Shown: positions 1-6,516, numbered from the stretch's first letter. The stretch: DNA of 10,802 bases from an uncultured Clostridia bacterium (GCA_946626015.1 CAMOTT010000053.1:1-10802); one strand, 5' to 3'. Notes: generated by a model not told the origin, from the sequence alone. Made by a program: numbers and translations.

Positions 1-582
1 GGCGTTGGCAGTATCGGCGAGTATGCCGTTTTCAAGGCTGCTGTCCAGCCTGCTCACGGAAGCGGAGGCCTCGGAGCGGCTGTAACCCAGGGAGATGAGA
101 GCCTTGACGGCCTCCTCCGCGCCGGAGGAAACGGAAGCCGGTGGAGCGGCAAGGCCGCCGGTATCCATGGCGGAGATATCCGCCGCCAGCTTGTTCTTAA
201 GCTCAAGGATTATCCTCTGAGCGATCTTTGCTCCTACGCCCGGGGCGGCGGTGATGGATTTTGCGTCCCCGGAGGCGACGCAGAGAGCCAGTTGATCCAC
301 TGTCATTTGAGAAAGTATGGAAAGTCCGGCCTTGGGCCCCACACCGGTGACGGAGGTCAGGAGCTTAAAGCCCTCCAGTTCTTTTTTATCGGCAAAGCCG
401 AAAAGATCCAAAGCGTCCTCACGAACGTTGAGGTAGGTAAAAAGGGTGGCTTTTCCTCCCACGCCGCCTATCTTGCGCAGGGTGTTCAGGGTGGTAAAGC
501 AGCTGAAAGCCACGCCGTTGCAGTCTATGGCCACGGAGTTCGTGTCAATATATACTATTTCACCTGTCAGGGAATAAAACAA
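1..582 (-). CDS. ruvA: Holliday junction branch migration protein RuvA (3' end cut by window edge)
   Basis: RuvA binds four-way DNA junctions as a tetramer and loads the RuvB motor for branch migration in recombinational repair. The 194 visible residues show all three domains: an OB-fold N-terminus (starting MFYSLTGEIVYID), two helix-hairpin-helix motifs (TGVGPKAG near residues 79-86 and PGVGAKIAQRI near 114-124), and the start of the RuvB-binding domain III (AEEAVKALISLGYS, about 155-168). Family members are about 200 residues, so only the last few are missing at the left edge. The start is a TTG at 582: the frame is closed by a stop just upstream, no ATG or GTG fits, and the protein begins exactly where RuvA should. 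It lies four bases after the ruvC stop, so translation is probably coupled. Identification is firm; the TTG start is inferred. Confidence 0.95.
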   Translation of the reverse strand, partial: MFYSLTGEIVYIDTNSVAIDCNGVAFSCFTTLNTLRKIGGVGGKATLFTYLNVREDALDLFGFADKKELEGFKLLTSVTGVGPKAGLSILSQMTVDQLALCVASGDAKSITAAPGVGAKIAQRIILELKNKLAADISAMDTGGLAAPPASVSSGAEEAVKALISLGYSRSEASASVSRLDSSLENGILADTANA

Positions 583-585
583 AAA

Positions 586-593
586 ATCACCTC
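586..593 (-). promoter_or_regulatory. ruvA ribosome binding site overlapping ruvC stop codon
   Basis: On the minus strand GAGGTGAT (593 to 586) lies just before the TTG start at 582 and contains the ruvC TGA stop (589-587). Ribosomes ending ruvC therefore sit on the ruvA Shine-Dalgarno sequence, a typical arrangement for translational coupling. It supports the TTG as the real start. Confidence 0.7.
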
Positions 594-1072
594 ATAAACA
601 GAGAGTTGGCGGAGTGGGCGTGGCAGATGGCCATTGCGAGGGCGTCAGCCACGTCGTCGGGCTTGGGTATCTTTTCAAGATTGAGGAGCAGCCTGGTCAT
701 TTCCTGTATCTGGTTCTTCTCCGCTCTGCCGTAGCCCACCACGCTCTGCTTGACCTGCAGAGGGGTGTATTCGTGGATGCTGACGCGGTTCTGCTGGGCG
801 GCCAGAAGCAGCACGCCCCTTGCCTGGCTCACGTCAATGGCGGTTTTCGCGTTGGTGTTGAAAAAGAGCTTTTCTATGGCCATGGCGTCCGGGTGCCAGG
901 TGTTTATCAGCCTGACGGCTCCGTCGTAGATAGCCTCCAGACGCTCGTTAAAGGGGGTGCCCGCGGCGGTGGTTATGGCTCGGTAGTCCAGCACCTTGAA
1001 ATGGTTATTCAAATATTCCACGACCCCGGTGCCCACAATGGCGTAGCCGGGATCAATTCCCATTATTATCAT
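587..1072 (-). CDS. ruvC: Crossover junction endodeoxyribonuclease RuvC
   Basis: RuvC is the Mg2+-dependent dimeric nuclease that resolves Holliday junctions by symmetric nicking, acting with RuvAB. The 161-residue protein has the usual length and RNase H-like fold signatures: MGIDPGYAIVGTG with the first catalytic Asp at residue 7, AIEKLFF with catalytic Glu67, the YGRAEKNQIQEM segment around 114-125, and the C-terminal DDVADALAMA with acidic residues Asp140 and Asp143. All four expected acidic residues are present, so it should be active. The ATG at 1072 has GGGAG eight bases upstream inside the der gene; the second Met (residue 4) would be too far from that site. The start overlaps the der stop as ATGA, and ruvA follows after four bases, so der-ruvC-ruvA are almost certainly co-transcribed. 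Confidence 0.97.
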   Translation of the reverse strand: MIIMGIDPGYAIVGTGVVEYLNNHFKVLDYRAITTAAGTPFNERLEAIYDGAVRLINTWHPDAMAIEKLFFNTNAKTAIDVSQARGVLLLAAQQNRVSIHEYTPLQVKQSVVGYGRAEKNQIQEMTRLLLNLEKIPKPDDVADALAMAICHAHSANSLFMR

Positions 1073-2394
1073 TTTTTCTGCTCCCGTTCACGTATCACAA
1101 ACCGGGTGGGCGTGCCCTCCAGCCCGAAGACCTCCCGGATCTGATTGTCCAGATACCGCTGATAGCTGTAATGGAAAAGCTCCTTGCGGTTGACAAAACA
1201 CACAAACGTGGGGGGACGGGTAGAGGCCTGTGTCATGTAGTAGATCTTGAGCCTTCTGCCCTTGTCCGTTGGGGGCTGTACCCGGGCGGTGGCGTCGGCC
1301 AGCACATCGTTAAGCTTGCCGGTGGAGATGCGCATGGCGTTCTGGGTGTCCACAAACTTGATAAGCTCAAACAGGCGGTCAAGCCTTTGACCCGTTTTTG
1401 CCGAAATAAATATGATGGGCGCGTAGGACATAAAGGAAAAATCCTTCATCAGCTTTTTGCGGTAGTCGTCCATGGTTTTACCGTCTTTTTCGATGATGTC
1501 CCATTTATTTACCGCGATAACGCAGCCCTTGCCCAGCTCGTGAGCCATACCGGCGACCTTGGAGTCCTGCTCCGTGAAGCCCTCGGCGGCGTCGATCATG
1601 ATCACGCAGACCTGCGCCCTCTCAACGGCCATCCTGGCGCGGATAACCGAATATTTCTCAATAGCGTCGTCCACACGGCTCTTGCGCCGCAGGCCGGCGG
1701 TGTCGATAAAAACAAATTTGCCGAACCGGTTTTCAATGTAGGTGTCGGTTGCGTCCCTTGTGGTGCCTGCGATATCGGAAACGATGGCGCGCTCCTCGCC
1801 GGAAATGGCGTTGACAAGGGAGGATTTGCCCACGTTGGGCTTGCCGATAACCGCCACCTTGACGGTGTCGGAGTCCTCGTCCGTGTCCTTGTCCTCCGGA
1901 AAATATTTTATTACCTCGTCCAGCAGGTCGCCTGTGCCGTGGCCGTGCACAGAGGACACCTGAACAGGATCCCCCAGACCCAGGTTGTAAAACTCGTAAA
2001 ATTCCATGGGCGGCTCGCCTATGGAGTCGCATTTGTTTACGCAGAGCACTATGGGCTTGCCGCTGCGCTGCAGCATGGCGGCAACCTCGCTGTCCGTGGC
2101 CACCACCCCGGTGCGCACATCGGTTACCAGAATGATAACGTCCGCGCTGTCAATGGCAAGCTGAGCCTGCCTGCGCATCTGTGAGAGGATGACGTCGTCC
2201 GAATAGGGCTCGATGCCGCCGGTGTCGATCAAAAGGAAGTGACGGTTGAGCCATTCGCAGTCTCCGTATATCCTGTCCCGGGTGACGCCGGGAGTGTCGT
2301 CAACAATGGAGAGCCTTGAACCGCAAAGCTTGTTGAAGAGGGTAGACTTGCCCACATTGGGCCTGCCTACGATAGCCACTACGGGTTTGCTCAT
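1069..2394 (-). CDS. der: Ribosome biogenesis GTPase Der (EngA)
   Basis: Der is an essential GTPase with two tandem G domains that assists late assembly of the 50S subunit. The 441-residue protein has normal length and complete motifs. G domain 1 has GRPNVGKS (10-17), DTGG (57-60) and NKCD (120-123). G domain 2 has GKPNVGKS (184-191), DTAG (231-234), NKWD (296-299) and SAK (331-333). A C-terminal KH-like domain follows (about 355-435, with KIYYMTQASTRPPTF). An acidic linker around 167-177 (EDKDTDEDSDT) joins the G domains. The ATG at 2394 is preceded by AAGGAAGG at good spacing. It lies 37 bases after the DUF512 gene and overlaps ruvC by four bases. A candidate promoter inside the DUF512 gene could also transcribe it. 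Confidence 0.98.
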   Translation of the reverse strand: MSKPVVAIVGRPNVGKSTLFNKLCGSRLSIVDDTPGVTRDRIYGDCEWLNRHFLLIDTGGIEPYSDDVILSQMRRQAQLAIDSADVIILVTDVRTGVVATDSEVAAMLQRSGKPIVLCVNKCDSIGEPPMEFYEFYNLGLGDPVQVSSVHGHGTGDLLDEVIKYFPEDKDTDEDSDTVKVAVIGKPNVGKSSLVNAISGEERAIVSDIAGTTRDATDTYIENRFGKFVFIDTAGLRRKSRVDDAIEKYSVIRARMAVERAQVCVIMIDAAEGFTEQDSKVAGMAHELGKGCVIAVNKWDIIEKDGKTMDDYRKKLMKDFSFMSYAPIIFISAKTGQRLDRLFELIKFVDTQNAMRISTGKLNDVLADATARVQPPTDKGRRLKIYYMTQASTRPPTFVCFVNRKELFHYSYQRYLDNQIREVFGLEGTPTRFVIREREQKK

Positions 2395-2412
2395 ATTATC
2401 CTTCCTTTCCTT

Positions 2413-2432
2413 ACGGCTCTGCGGAAAGCCGT
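2413..2432 (-). other. Intercistronic hairpin between the DUF512 gene and der
   Basis: A perfect 6-bp inverted repeat, ACGGCT (2413-2418) and AGCCGT (2427-2432), with an 8-base loop touches the DUF512 stop codon and ends a few bases before the der Shine-Dalgarno sequence. The RNA downstream is purine-rich (AAGGAAAGGAAGG), not a U run, so it is not an intrinsic terminator. It may be an mRNA processing or stability element, or chance. Confidence 0.4.
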
Positions 2433-3760
2433 TATATGTTCAAAATTTTGCGGAGCAGCTCCTCGCCGTCATTGGGCACGGGGGTGACCGGGACGTTGAG
2501 CGCCCGGCTCAGCTGGTCCAGATCCGTGTCGTCCAGCATGATATCCCCCTCACGCCTGAGGGATACCGAGGGGATAAGCAGTCTGCCGCAAAGCTCCCTG
2601 CCGGAAAGCTGGGCTATTATATCCCTGCCGGTGAGCAGGCCCGCCACGGTGATGCTTTCTCCGAAAAAGTCATTCTTTACTTTATAGATTATAATATTTA
2701 AATTATGCCATTTTTTTCTCAATTCGTCAACTAATTCTTGCAATAAATCAAAGGCGGCCTCTCCCGTTGCCAGGCTGACGCTGATTTTTGCGTCAAAAGG
2801 AACCTGACCGGAGAGCTCTTCAAGCAGGAGCTCATCGTTGAGAGCCTGCAAAAATTCCTCTTTTAACGAGGCCCAGAGCCCCACGCCGTTTTCCAGCTGG
2901 GCAAACTCCCCATAGTAGTCCGCGTCCGGGATGGGAATACCGGCCTTAAGATAAAATTCGTCCGCCGGGTAGGCAATGCGTTCCCCGTGGTACCACATAA
3001 AGTGTATGTTGAAATCCTCGATGATATCTATTACCTTTTTCGCCCCTTCGGGGGTATAGGCCTCCAGGGGGTACAGCCCCTGGCGGTGGCAGGTGAGCCC
3101 CACGGGCACTGCCGCGATGCTCTGCACCGCCGGGTACAGCTTGCCAAGCTCTTTAAGGCTGAACTCAAGCTCCGCGCCGTCGTTTATACCGGGGCAGAGG
3201 ACGAGCTGAGTGTTGAGCTTTATCCCTGCGTCGGCAAAGCGTTTGATGTAGGCGAGCACCTCCCCGGCGCGCCTGTTCTTCATCATCTTTACGCGCAGCT
3301 CCGGGTTCATTGTGTGCACGGAAATATTTACCGGGCTTATGTGCATTTCGATTATGCGGTCAACGTCCCGTTGGGTCATATTGGTCAGGGTCACATAGTT
3401 GCCGAAAAGGAAGGACATACGGGAGTCGTCGTCCTTGAAATACAGGCTTTTGCGCAGGCCTTCCGGGAGCTGGTCGATGAAACAGAAGACGCATTTGTTG
3501 GCGCAGTGCATCTGCTTGTCCATAAGGTAGGTCTCAAAACACAGCCCGATATCGTCATATTCGCCTTTCTTGAGCCTGAATTCACGGCGCGCCCCGGAGG
3601 GCTTTTCTATCAGCAGACGCAGCTTTTTCTCGCAGAGAAAAAAACGGTAATCCAGCACGTCGGAGATCTCTCTGCCGTTTATGCTTATGAGCCTGTCGCC
3701 GCCGTGGATATCAAGGGAAGCGCAGGGGGAACCGGGGGCAACGGATTCGATCAAAACCAT
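2432..3760 (-). CDS. DUF512-family radical SAM protein with N-terminal PDZ-like domain
   Basis: This is a member of the DUF512/PDZ radical-SAM family, whose reaction is not known to me. The 442-residue protein starts with a PDZ-like segment (about 3-50, with APGSP and GDRLISINGREI). A radical-SAM cluster follows, CANKCVFCFIDQLP, with Cys86, Cys90 and Cys93 in CX3CX2C spacing to bind a [4Fe-4S] cluster. The barrel continues through YVTLTN, SVHTMNPELR and QLVLCPGINDG, and the C-terminal DUF512 domain ends with the AGLLTGRDI and LIPSVSLRREGDIMLDD signatures. The ATG at 3760 has GGGAG eight bases upstream. It is the first gene of the cluster leading into der; this adjacency is, from memory, common in Clostridia. 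Codons near 2680-2755 turn strikingly AT-rich and hold a promoter-like pair. No key residue appears to be missing. Confidence 0.93.
   Translation of the reverse strand: MVLIESVAPGSPCASLDIHGGDRLISINGREISDVLDYRFFLCEKKLRLLIEKPSGARREFRLKKGEYDDIGLCFETYLMDKQMHCANKCVFCFIDQLPEGLRKSLYFKDDDSRMSFLFGNYVTLTNMTQRDVDRIIEMHISPVNISVHTMNPELRVKMMKNRRAGEVLAYIKRFADAGIKLNTQLVLCPGINDGAELEFSLKELGKLYPAVQSIAAVPVGLTCHRQGLYPLEAYTPEGAKKVIDIIEDFNIHFMWYHGERIAYPADEFYLKAGIPIPDADYYGEFAQLENGVGLWASLKEEFLQALNDELLLEELSGQVPFDAKISVSLATGEAAFDLLQELVDELRKKWHNLNIIIYKVKNDFFGESITVAGLLTGRDIIAQLSGRELCGRLLIPSVSLRREGDIMLDDTDLDQLSRALNVPVTPVPNDGEELLRKILNI
2702..2730 (-). promoter_or_regulatory. Candidate intragenic sigma-A promoter upstream of der-ruvC-ruvA
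   Basis: On the minus strand TTGACG (2730-2725) and CATAAT (2707-2702) are separated by exactly 17 bases, and TGG directly before CATAAT gives an extended -10 element. Each hexamer matches consensus at 5 of 6 positions. It sits in an AT-rich island within the DUF512 coding region, about 300 bases upstream of der. A start near 2695 is predicted. It is promoter-like by sequence only. Confidence 0.45.
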
Positions 3761-3786
3761 ACTGATTTCTCCCTAAAAATCACCAA

Positions 3787-3815
3787 AATAAACAGAAAAA
3801 ACCCGTTTTTAGCAA
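3787..3815 (-). promoter_or_regulatory. Weak candidate promoter for the DUF512-der-ruvCA cluster
   Basis: On the minus strand TTGCTA (3815-3810) and TTTATT (3792-3787) are 17 bases apart, each matching consensus at 4 of 6 positions, about 27 bases upstream of the DUF512 start. A promoter is expected here because a terminator-like hairpin precedes it, but the boxes are weak and the region is AT-rich, so this is tentative. Confidence 0.3.
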
Positions 3816-3816
3816 C

Positions 3817-3860
3817 AAAAAGGCAGAGGTGAAAAGCAAACCTGCTGTCCTCCTCTACCT
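3817..3860 (-). terminator. Probable rho-independent terminator after rpmF
   Basis: Reading the minus strand 30 bases after the rpmF stop, AGGTAGAGG (3860-3852) pairs with CCTCTGCCT (3829-3821) to form a 9-bp stem with one T-G wobble, and the minus strand runs directly into five T (3821-3817). The loop is long, about 22 bases, and may form a small AGCA/TGCT inner stem. This should end the yceD-rpmF transcript before the DUF512 cluster. Confidence 0.6.
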
Positions 3861-3889
3861 GTTTTGCACTTAATTGTGTTCAAAAGGCA

Positions 3890-4072
3890 TTATGCATCCT
3901 TTTCAACTATTTTTTTGCCGTTGTAGTATCCGCATTCAGGGCAAAGTCTGTGAGCTCTTTTCAACTCACCGCACTGCTTGCATTTCTCAAGCTGGGGAGC
4001 ATTCATCTTCCAAACATTGGAACGTCTTTTATCACGTCTTGCAGACGAAACTCTTCTCTTCGGGACTGCCAT
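3890..4072 (-). CDS. rpmF: 50S ribosomal protein L32 (zinc-binding form)
   Basis: L32 is a small structural protein of the large ribosomal subunit. The 60-residue sequence opens with the typical MAVPKRRVSSARRDKRRS and contains a zinc ribbon formed by Cys31, Cys34, Cys44 and Cys47 (CKQC and CPEC), so it is the Cys-containing version rather than the Cys-free paralogue made under zinc limitation. Length and order of motifs are normal. The start is fixed by AAGGAGG seven bases upstream of the ATG at 4072. It follows yceD by 37 bases on the same strand, the usual yceD-rpmF arrangement, and is followed by a terminator-like hairpin. Confidence 0.97.
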   Translation of the reverse strand: MAVPKRRVSSARRDKRRSNVWKMNAPQLEKCKQCGELKRAHRLCPECGYYNGKKIVEKDA

Positions 4073-4109
4073 TTGAGCACCTCCTTAAAAAACTTGCTGA
4101 AAAGTAGTT

Positions 4110-4604
4110 TTAATTATCCAAAAGCTGTTTCAATACCGCCAATCGGGGATCGACCGGCTTTTCACAACTGCATGGTCCTTCGTTAAGGTTCCTGCCGCAC
4201 CGGGGACAAATGCCCTTGCAATCCTCCCTGCAAAGCAGCTTTGCGGGGAGAGAGAGGAAAATATCCTCCCTTACCAGCGGGTCAAGATCAAAACGGAAAT
4301 TGTCGATCAGGATAAGCTCGTCATTGTCTTCGTGGTTGAGGTGGGTCACAAGGGTGTGCTCCACCGGAACGGCGAACTTGCGTTCAAGCTCCACGGCGCA
4401 GCGGTCGCACCGGGTAGAGAGCGTAAACACAGCCTCGGACGAAAGCTCAACTATACCCGCGCTGTTGCGCACACGACCCTTGACCCTGACGGGGGTGGTA
4501 AAAGGGCGGGAACCTGCGAATTCGCACTCAGACAAATCAAGCTGATAGTCGAAATCAAGGGATAAACCTATATTGTTAAACACGGGTTCAAGCTCGATAA
4601 ACAT
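4110..4604 (-). CDS. yceD: YceD family protein (DUF177), rRNA accumulation factor
   Basis: YceD/DUF177 proteins are encoded next to rpmF in many bacteria and are linked to 23S rRNA accumulation; the biochemical mechanism is not settled. The 164-residue protein has the family signatures: TRCDRCAVELE with Cys66 and Cys69 in the middle, the acidic DLDPLVREDIFLSLP segment (about 107-120), and a Cys-rich C-terminus with Cys125, Cys129, Cys133, Cys136, Cys145 and Cys147 (CKGICPRCGRNL), which probably binds zinc. A longer reading frame from a TTG at 4616 is possible, but that TTG overlaps the GGGAG Shine-Dalgarno sequence that serves the ATG at 4604, so the shorter form is chosen. It is transcribed from a consensus promoter just upstream and is followed by rpmF. 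Confidence 0.9.
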   Translation of the reverse strand: MFIELEPVFNNIGLSLDFDYQLDLSECEFAGSRPFTTPVRVKGRVRNSAGIVELSSEAVFTLSTRCDRCAVELERKFAVPVEHTLVTHLNHEDNDELILIDNFRFDLDPLVREDIFLSLPAKLLCREDCKGICPRCGRNLNEGPCSCEKPVDPRLAVLKQLLDN

Positions 4605-4609
4605 AATTT

Positions 4610-4614
4610 CTCCC
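4610..4614 (-). promoter_or_regulatory. yceD ribosome binding site deciding the start
   Basis: GGGAG on the minus strand (4614-4610) is followed by five bases and the ATG at 4604. It overlaps the alternative TTG (4616-4614), which therefore cannot be the start served by this site. Confidence 0.7.
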
Positions 4615-4625
4615 AATTAAACGAC

Positions 4626-4643
4626 GCACATTAACAGATGTGC
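4626..4643. repeat. Inverted repeat at the yceD transcription start
   Basis: GCACAT (4626-4631) and ATGTGC (4638-4643) form a perfect 6-bp inverted repeat with a 6-base spacer. It starts at the predicted transcription start (about 4644) and would be either a hairpin at the very 5' end of the mRNA or an operator-like DNA site. Confidence 0.5.
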
Positions 4644-4650
4644 ACGAAAT

Positions 4651-4679
4651 ATTATATATTCTGCAAGCACATTTGTCAA
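4651..4679 (-). promoter_or_regulatory. Consensus sigma-A promoter of yceD-rpmF
   Basis: On the minus strand TTGACA (4679-4674) and TATAAT (4656-4651) are both perfect and separated by exactly 17 bases. Transcription should begin near 4644, giving a leader of about 40 bases before the yceD ATG. This is the strongest promoter in the window and fits high expression of a ribosomal protein gene. Confidence 0.88.
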
Positions 4680-4694
4680 CAATTATTTTTACAC

Positions 4695-4717
4695 TTTTAT
4701 CAAAAAATGCGATAAAA
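4695..4717. repeat. AT-rich inverted repeat upstream of the yceD promoter
   Basis: TTTTATC (4695-4701) and GATAAAA (4711-4717) are a perfect 7-bp inverted repeat with a 9-base spacer, lying 15 bases upstream of the -35 box and just after the end of the P-loop gene. It could be a regulator site, a weak transcript-end hairpin for the gene before it, or chance in AT-rich DNA. Confidence 0.4.
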
Positions 4718-4733
4718 AGCCGTCAGGCTATTT
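4715..4733 (-). terminator. Weak terminator overlapping the stop of the P-loop gene
   Basis: On the minus strand AGCC TGAC GGCT forms a 4-bp stem spanning the TGA stop, extended by A-T pairs after one mismatch, and runs into TTTTT. The stem is short. It would be one end point for the pgi transcript, and read-through into yceD is plausible. Confidence 0.35.
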
Positions 4734-5139
4734 TGCAGAACTCAAAAATGTATTCAGGGAGCTCTTCTTTGTCCGCCGAAATGGTGAAGGTGAACCTCTT
4801 GTCGGCGATAAGGCCGAGTTCATTGACGCGCTTGAGGAATTCGCCCAGTTTTTCAAGATCTTTGCCGCCGATCTTAAGGGTTGCGTCCACAAGGATGTCG
4901 GTTATGTCGTGGTCGCCGGAGCAGATGCCGCAGAGCAGACCGTAAAAAGCCTCGTAGTTGTCGATCTTGAACAGGTCTGTTTCAACAAGGCGAGCGCGGT
5001 AGTTGATGTCAAAGCGGAGGTTGTCGTTCTTCTCCACGCAGACTACGTTGCCGTTTGAGCTTTCTATGGTGCGGTCCACGGTTTCGATGAGCTTCTTGGT
5101 CTTGCCTGAACCCTTGCGACCGATGATCAGTGTTATCAT
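4723..5139 (-). CDS. Uncharacterised small P-loop NTPase-like protein
   Basis: I do not recognise a named family. The 138-residue protein begins with a hydrophobic strand and a full Walker A motif, GRKGSGKT (7-14). A second strand follows (NVVCVEK, 31-37), and a Walker B-like strand, DILVDA, with Asp85. No signal peptide or membrane segment is seen. It is much shorter than most complete P-loop ATPases; the early Walker A followed by a short helix and second strand loosely recalls thymidine kinase or small nucleotide-binding domains, but this is inference. The C-terminal part (about 95-138) is charged and ends in EYIFEFCKIA. The ATG at 5139 has a perfect AGGAGG nine bases upstream. It follows pgi by 32 bases, so it is probably co-transcribed with pgi, which does not by itself give a function. 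Confidence 0.85.
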   Translation of the reverse strand: MITLIIGRKGSGKTKKLIETVDRTIESSNGNVVCVEKNDNLRFDINYRARLVETDLFKIDNYEAFYGLLCGICSGDHDITDILVDATLKIGGKDLEKLGEFLKRVNELGLIADKRFTFTISADKEELPEYIFEFCKIA

Positions 5140-5171
5140 TGTTTTAGTCCTCCTGAATTGTTATTGAAAGG

Positions 5172-6509
5172 TTATTTTAATCTTCTTTCGATGGCTTCCC
5201 GTCTGCCCTCGTGGCCGGGTTTGCCTAAAAGGGCGTACATATTCTTTTTGTAGTCCTCAACGCCGGGCTGATTGAAGGGATTGATCCCCAAAATGTAGCC
5301 GGACACGGCGCAGGCCTTCTCAAAGAAATAGATGAGCCAGCCCAGGGAATATTCGTCCTCACGCTCAAGCTCAAGGACGATGCTGGGTACTCCGCCGTCT
5401 TCGTGGGCGATGGCTGTTGCCTCAAATGCCTTGCGGTTGATAAAGGAGACCGTTTTGCCCGCAAGGAAGTTGAGCCCGTCCGCATTCTCCGGGTCGGCGG
5501 ATATCTCGATATCCGCAAGGGGCTCGTTTATAAACACGACGGTTTCAAATATATGGCGCTCGCCCTGCTGGACGTACTGACCCAGAGAGTGGAGATCCGT
5601 TGAGAAGATGGCGGAAGCCGGGAACAGACCCTTGCCGTTCTTGCCCTCGCTCTCGCCGAAAAGCTGCTTGAACCATTCGCCCATCATGGCGAAGGCCGGT
5701 TCGTAGCTCACAGCGAGCTCGATCTTTTTGCCCTTGCGGTACATCACGTTGCGCATGGCGGCGTATTTGCAGCAATCGTTGTTGGCAACGTCCGGGTCAA
5801 GGTACTTGACGCGCGCGTCCGCCGCGCCCTTCATCAGGGCATCTATGTCAATACCTGCCACCGCAATGGGGAGCAGACCCACGGCGGTGAGCACGGAATA
5901 CCTGCCGCCCACGTCGTCCGGGACAACAAAGGTTTGATAGCCGTTTTTGTCGGAGAGTTCCTTAAGCCTGCCTTTGGTTTTGTCCGTTGTGGCGAAGATG
6001 TGTTCTTTTGCGCCCTCCTTGCCGTACTTTTTCTCCAGCATCTGGCGGAAGATCTTGAAAGCTACCGCCGGTTCGGTGGTCTCGCCGGATTTGGAGATCA
6101 CGTTTACCGAAAAATCCCTGCCCTCGCAGAGCTCAACGAGCTGAGCCAGATAAGAGGAGCTTATGGAGTTGCCGGCGAAATAGATCTCGGGAGCGCCGTT
6201 TCTCCTGCTGTTGAAATTTGCCGATTTTATGAACTCGATCACCGCGCGGGCGCCAAGATAGGAACCGCCTATGCCGATGACGATGAGAATATCGGAAGTG
6301 CTTCTGATTTTTTCCGCAGCTTTTTTGATGGCTTCAAACTCCGCCTTGTCGTAGTTTACCGGCAGGTCGAGCCACCCAAGGGAATAGTTGCCCATGCCGG
6401 TGCCTTCGTGGAGCGTTTTGAACGCGGCCTCCACCTCCGGCATGATAGCCGACATATCGTTGGCGGTGACGAAACTGTCCGCGTAACCTGTGTTAAGCTT
6501 AAGTGTCAT
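5172..6509 (-). CDS. pgi: Glucose-6-phosphate isomerase
   Basis: Pgi interconverts glucose 6-phosphate and fructose 6-phosphate in glycolysis and gluconeogenesis. The 445-residue protein has the shorter length typical of Gram-positive enzymes and all core motifs: GIGGSYLGA (79-87), the SIS-type phosphate-binding SKSGETTEP (139-147), GGRYSVLTAVGLLP (201-214), FGESEGK with the catalytic Glu at 286, TDLHSLGQ with His307, and NQPGVEDYK with the catalytic Lys at 421. The frame is open 25 codons further upstream to an ATG at 6584, but that extension crosses the promoter and is unlike Pgi. The ATG at 6509 has GGAGGAG seven bases upstream and begins MTLKLNTGYA, as expected. The P-loop gene follows 32 bases downstream. 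Confidence 0.97.
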   Translation of the reverse strand: MTLKLNTGYADSFVTANDMSAIMPEVEAAFKTLHEGTGMGNYSLGWLDLPVNYDKAEFEAIKKAAEKIRSTSDILIVIGIGGSYLGARAVIEFIKSANFNSRRNGAPEIYFAGNSISSSYLAQLVELCEGRDFSVNVISKSGETTEPAVAFKIFRQMLEKKYGKEGAKEHIFATTDKTKGRLKELSDKNGYQTFVVPDDVGGRYSVLTAVGLLPIAVAGIDIDALMKGAADARVKYLDPDVANNDCCKYAAMRNVMYRKGKKIELAVSYEPAFAMMGEWFKQLFGESEGKNGKGLFPASAIFSTDLHSLGQYVQQGERHIFETVVFINEPLADIEISADPENADGLNFLAGKTVSFINRKAFEATAIAHEDGGVPSIVLELEREDEYSLGWLIYFFEKACAVSGYILGINPFNQPGVEDYKKNMYALLGKPGHEGRREAIERRLK

Positions 6510-6516
6510 TGTCAGT

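Noticed and set aside
1171..2184. Long open frame on the plus strand opposite der (337 codons)
   Set aside because: It is the mirror of a GC-rich, strongly conserved GTPase gene; the translation is low-complexity His/Val/Gly-rich and no ribosome binding site or domain supports it.
2713..2722. Slippery A-AAA-AAA heptamer in the DUF512 gene (minus strand, correct phase for -1 frameshifting)
   Set aside because: The -1 frame reaches a stop within about three codons, no stimulatory stem is evident, and the zero frame encodes the full family length.
2987..3832. Long open frame on the plus strand opposite the DUF512 gene (281 codons)
   Set aside because: It is an antisense shadow of the radical-SAM gene with no recognisable domain.
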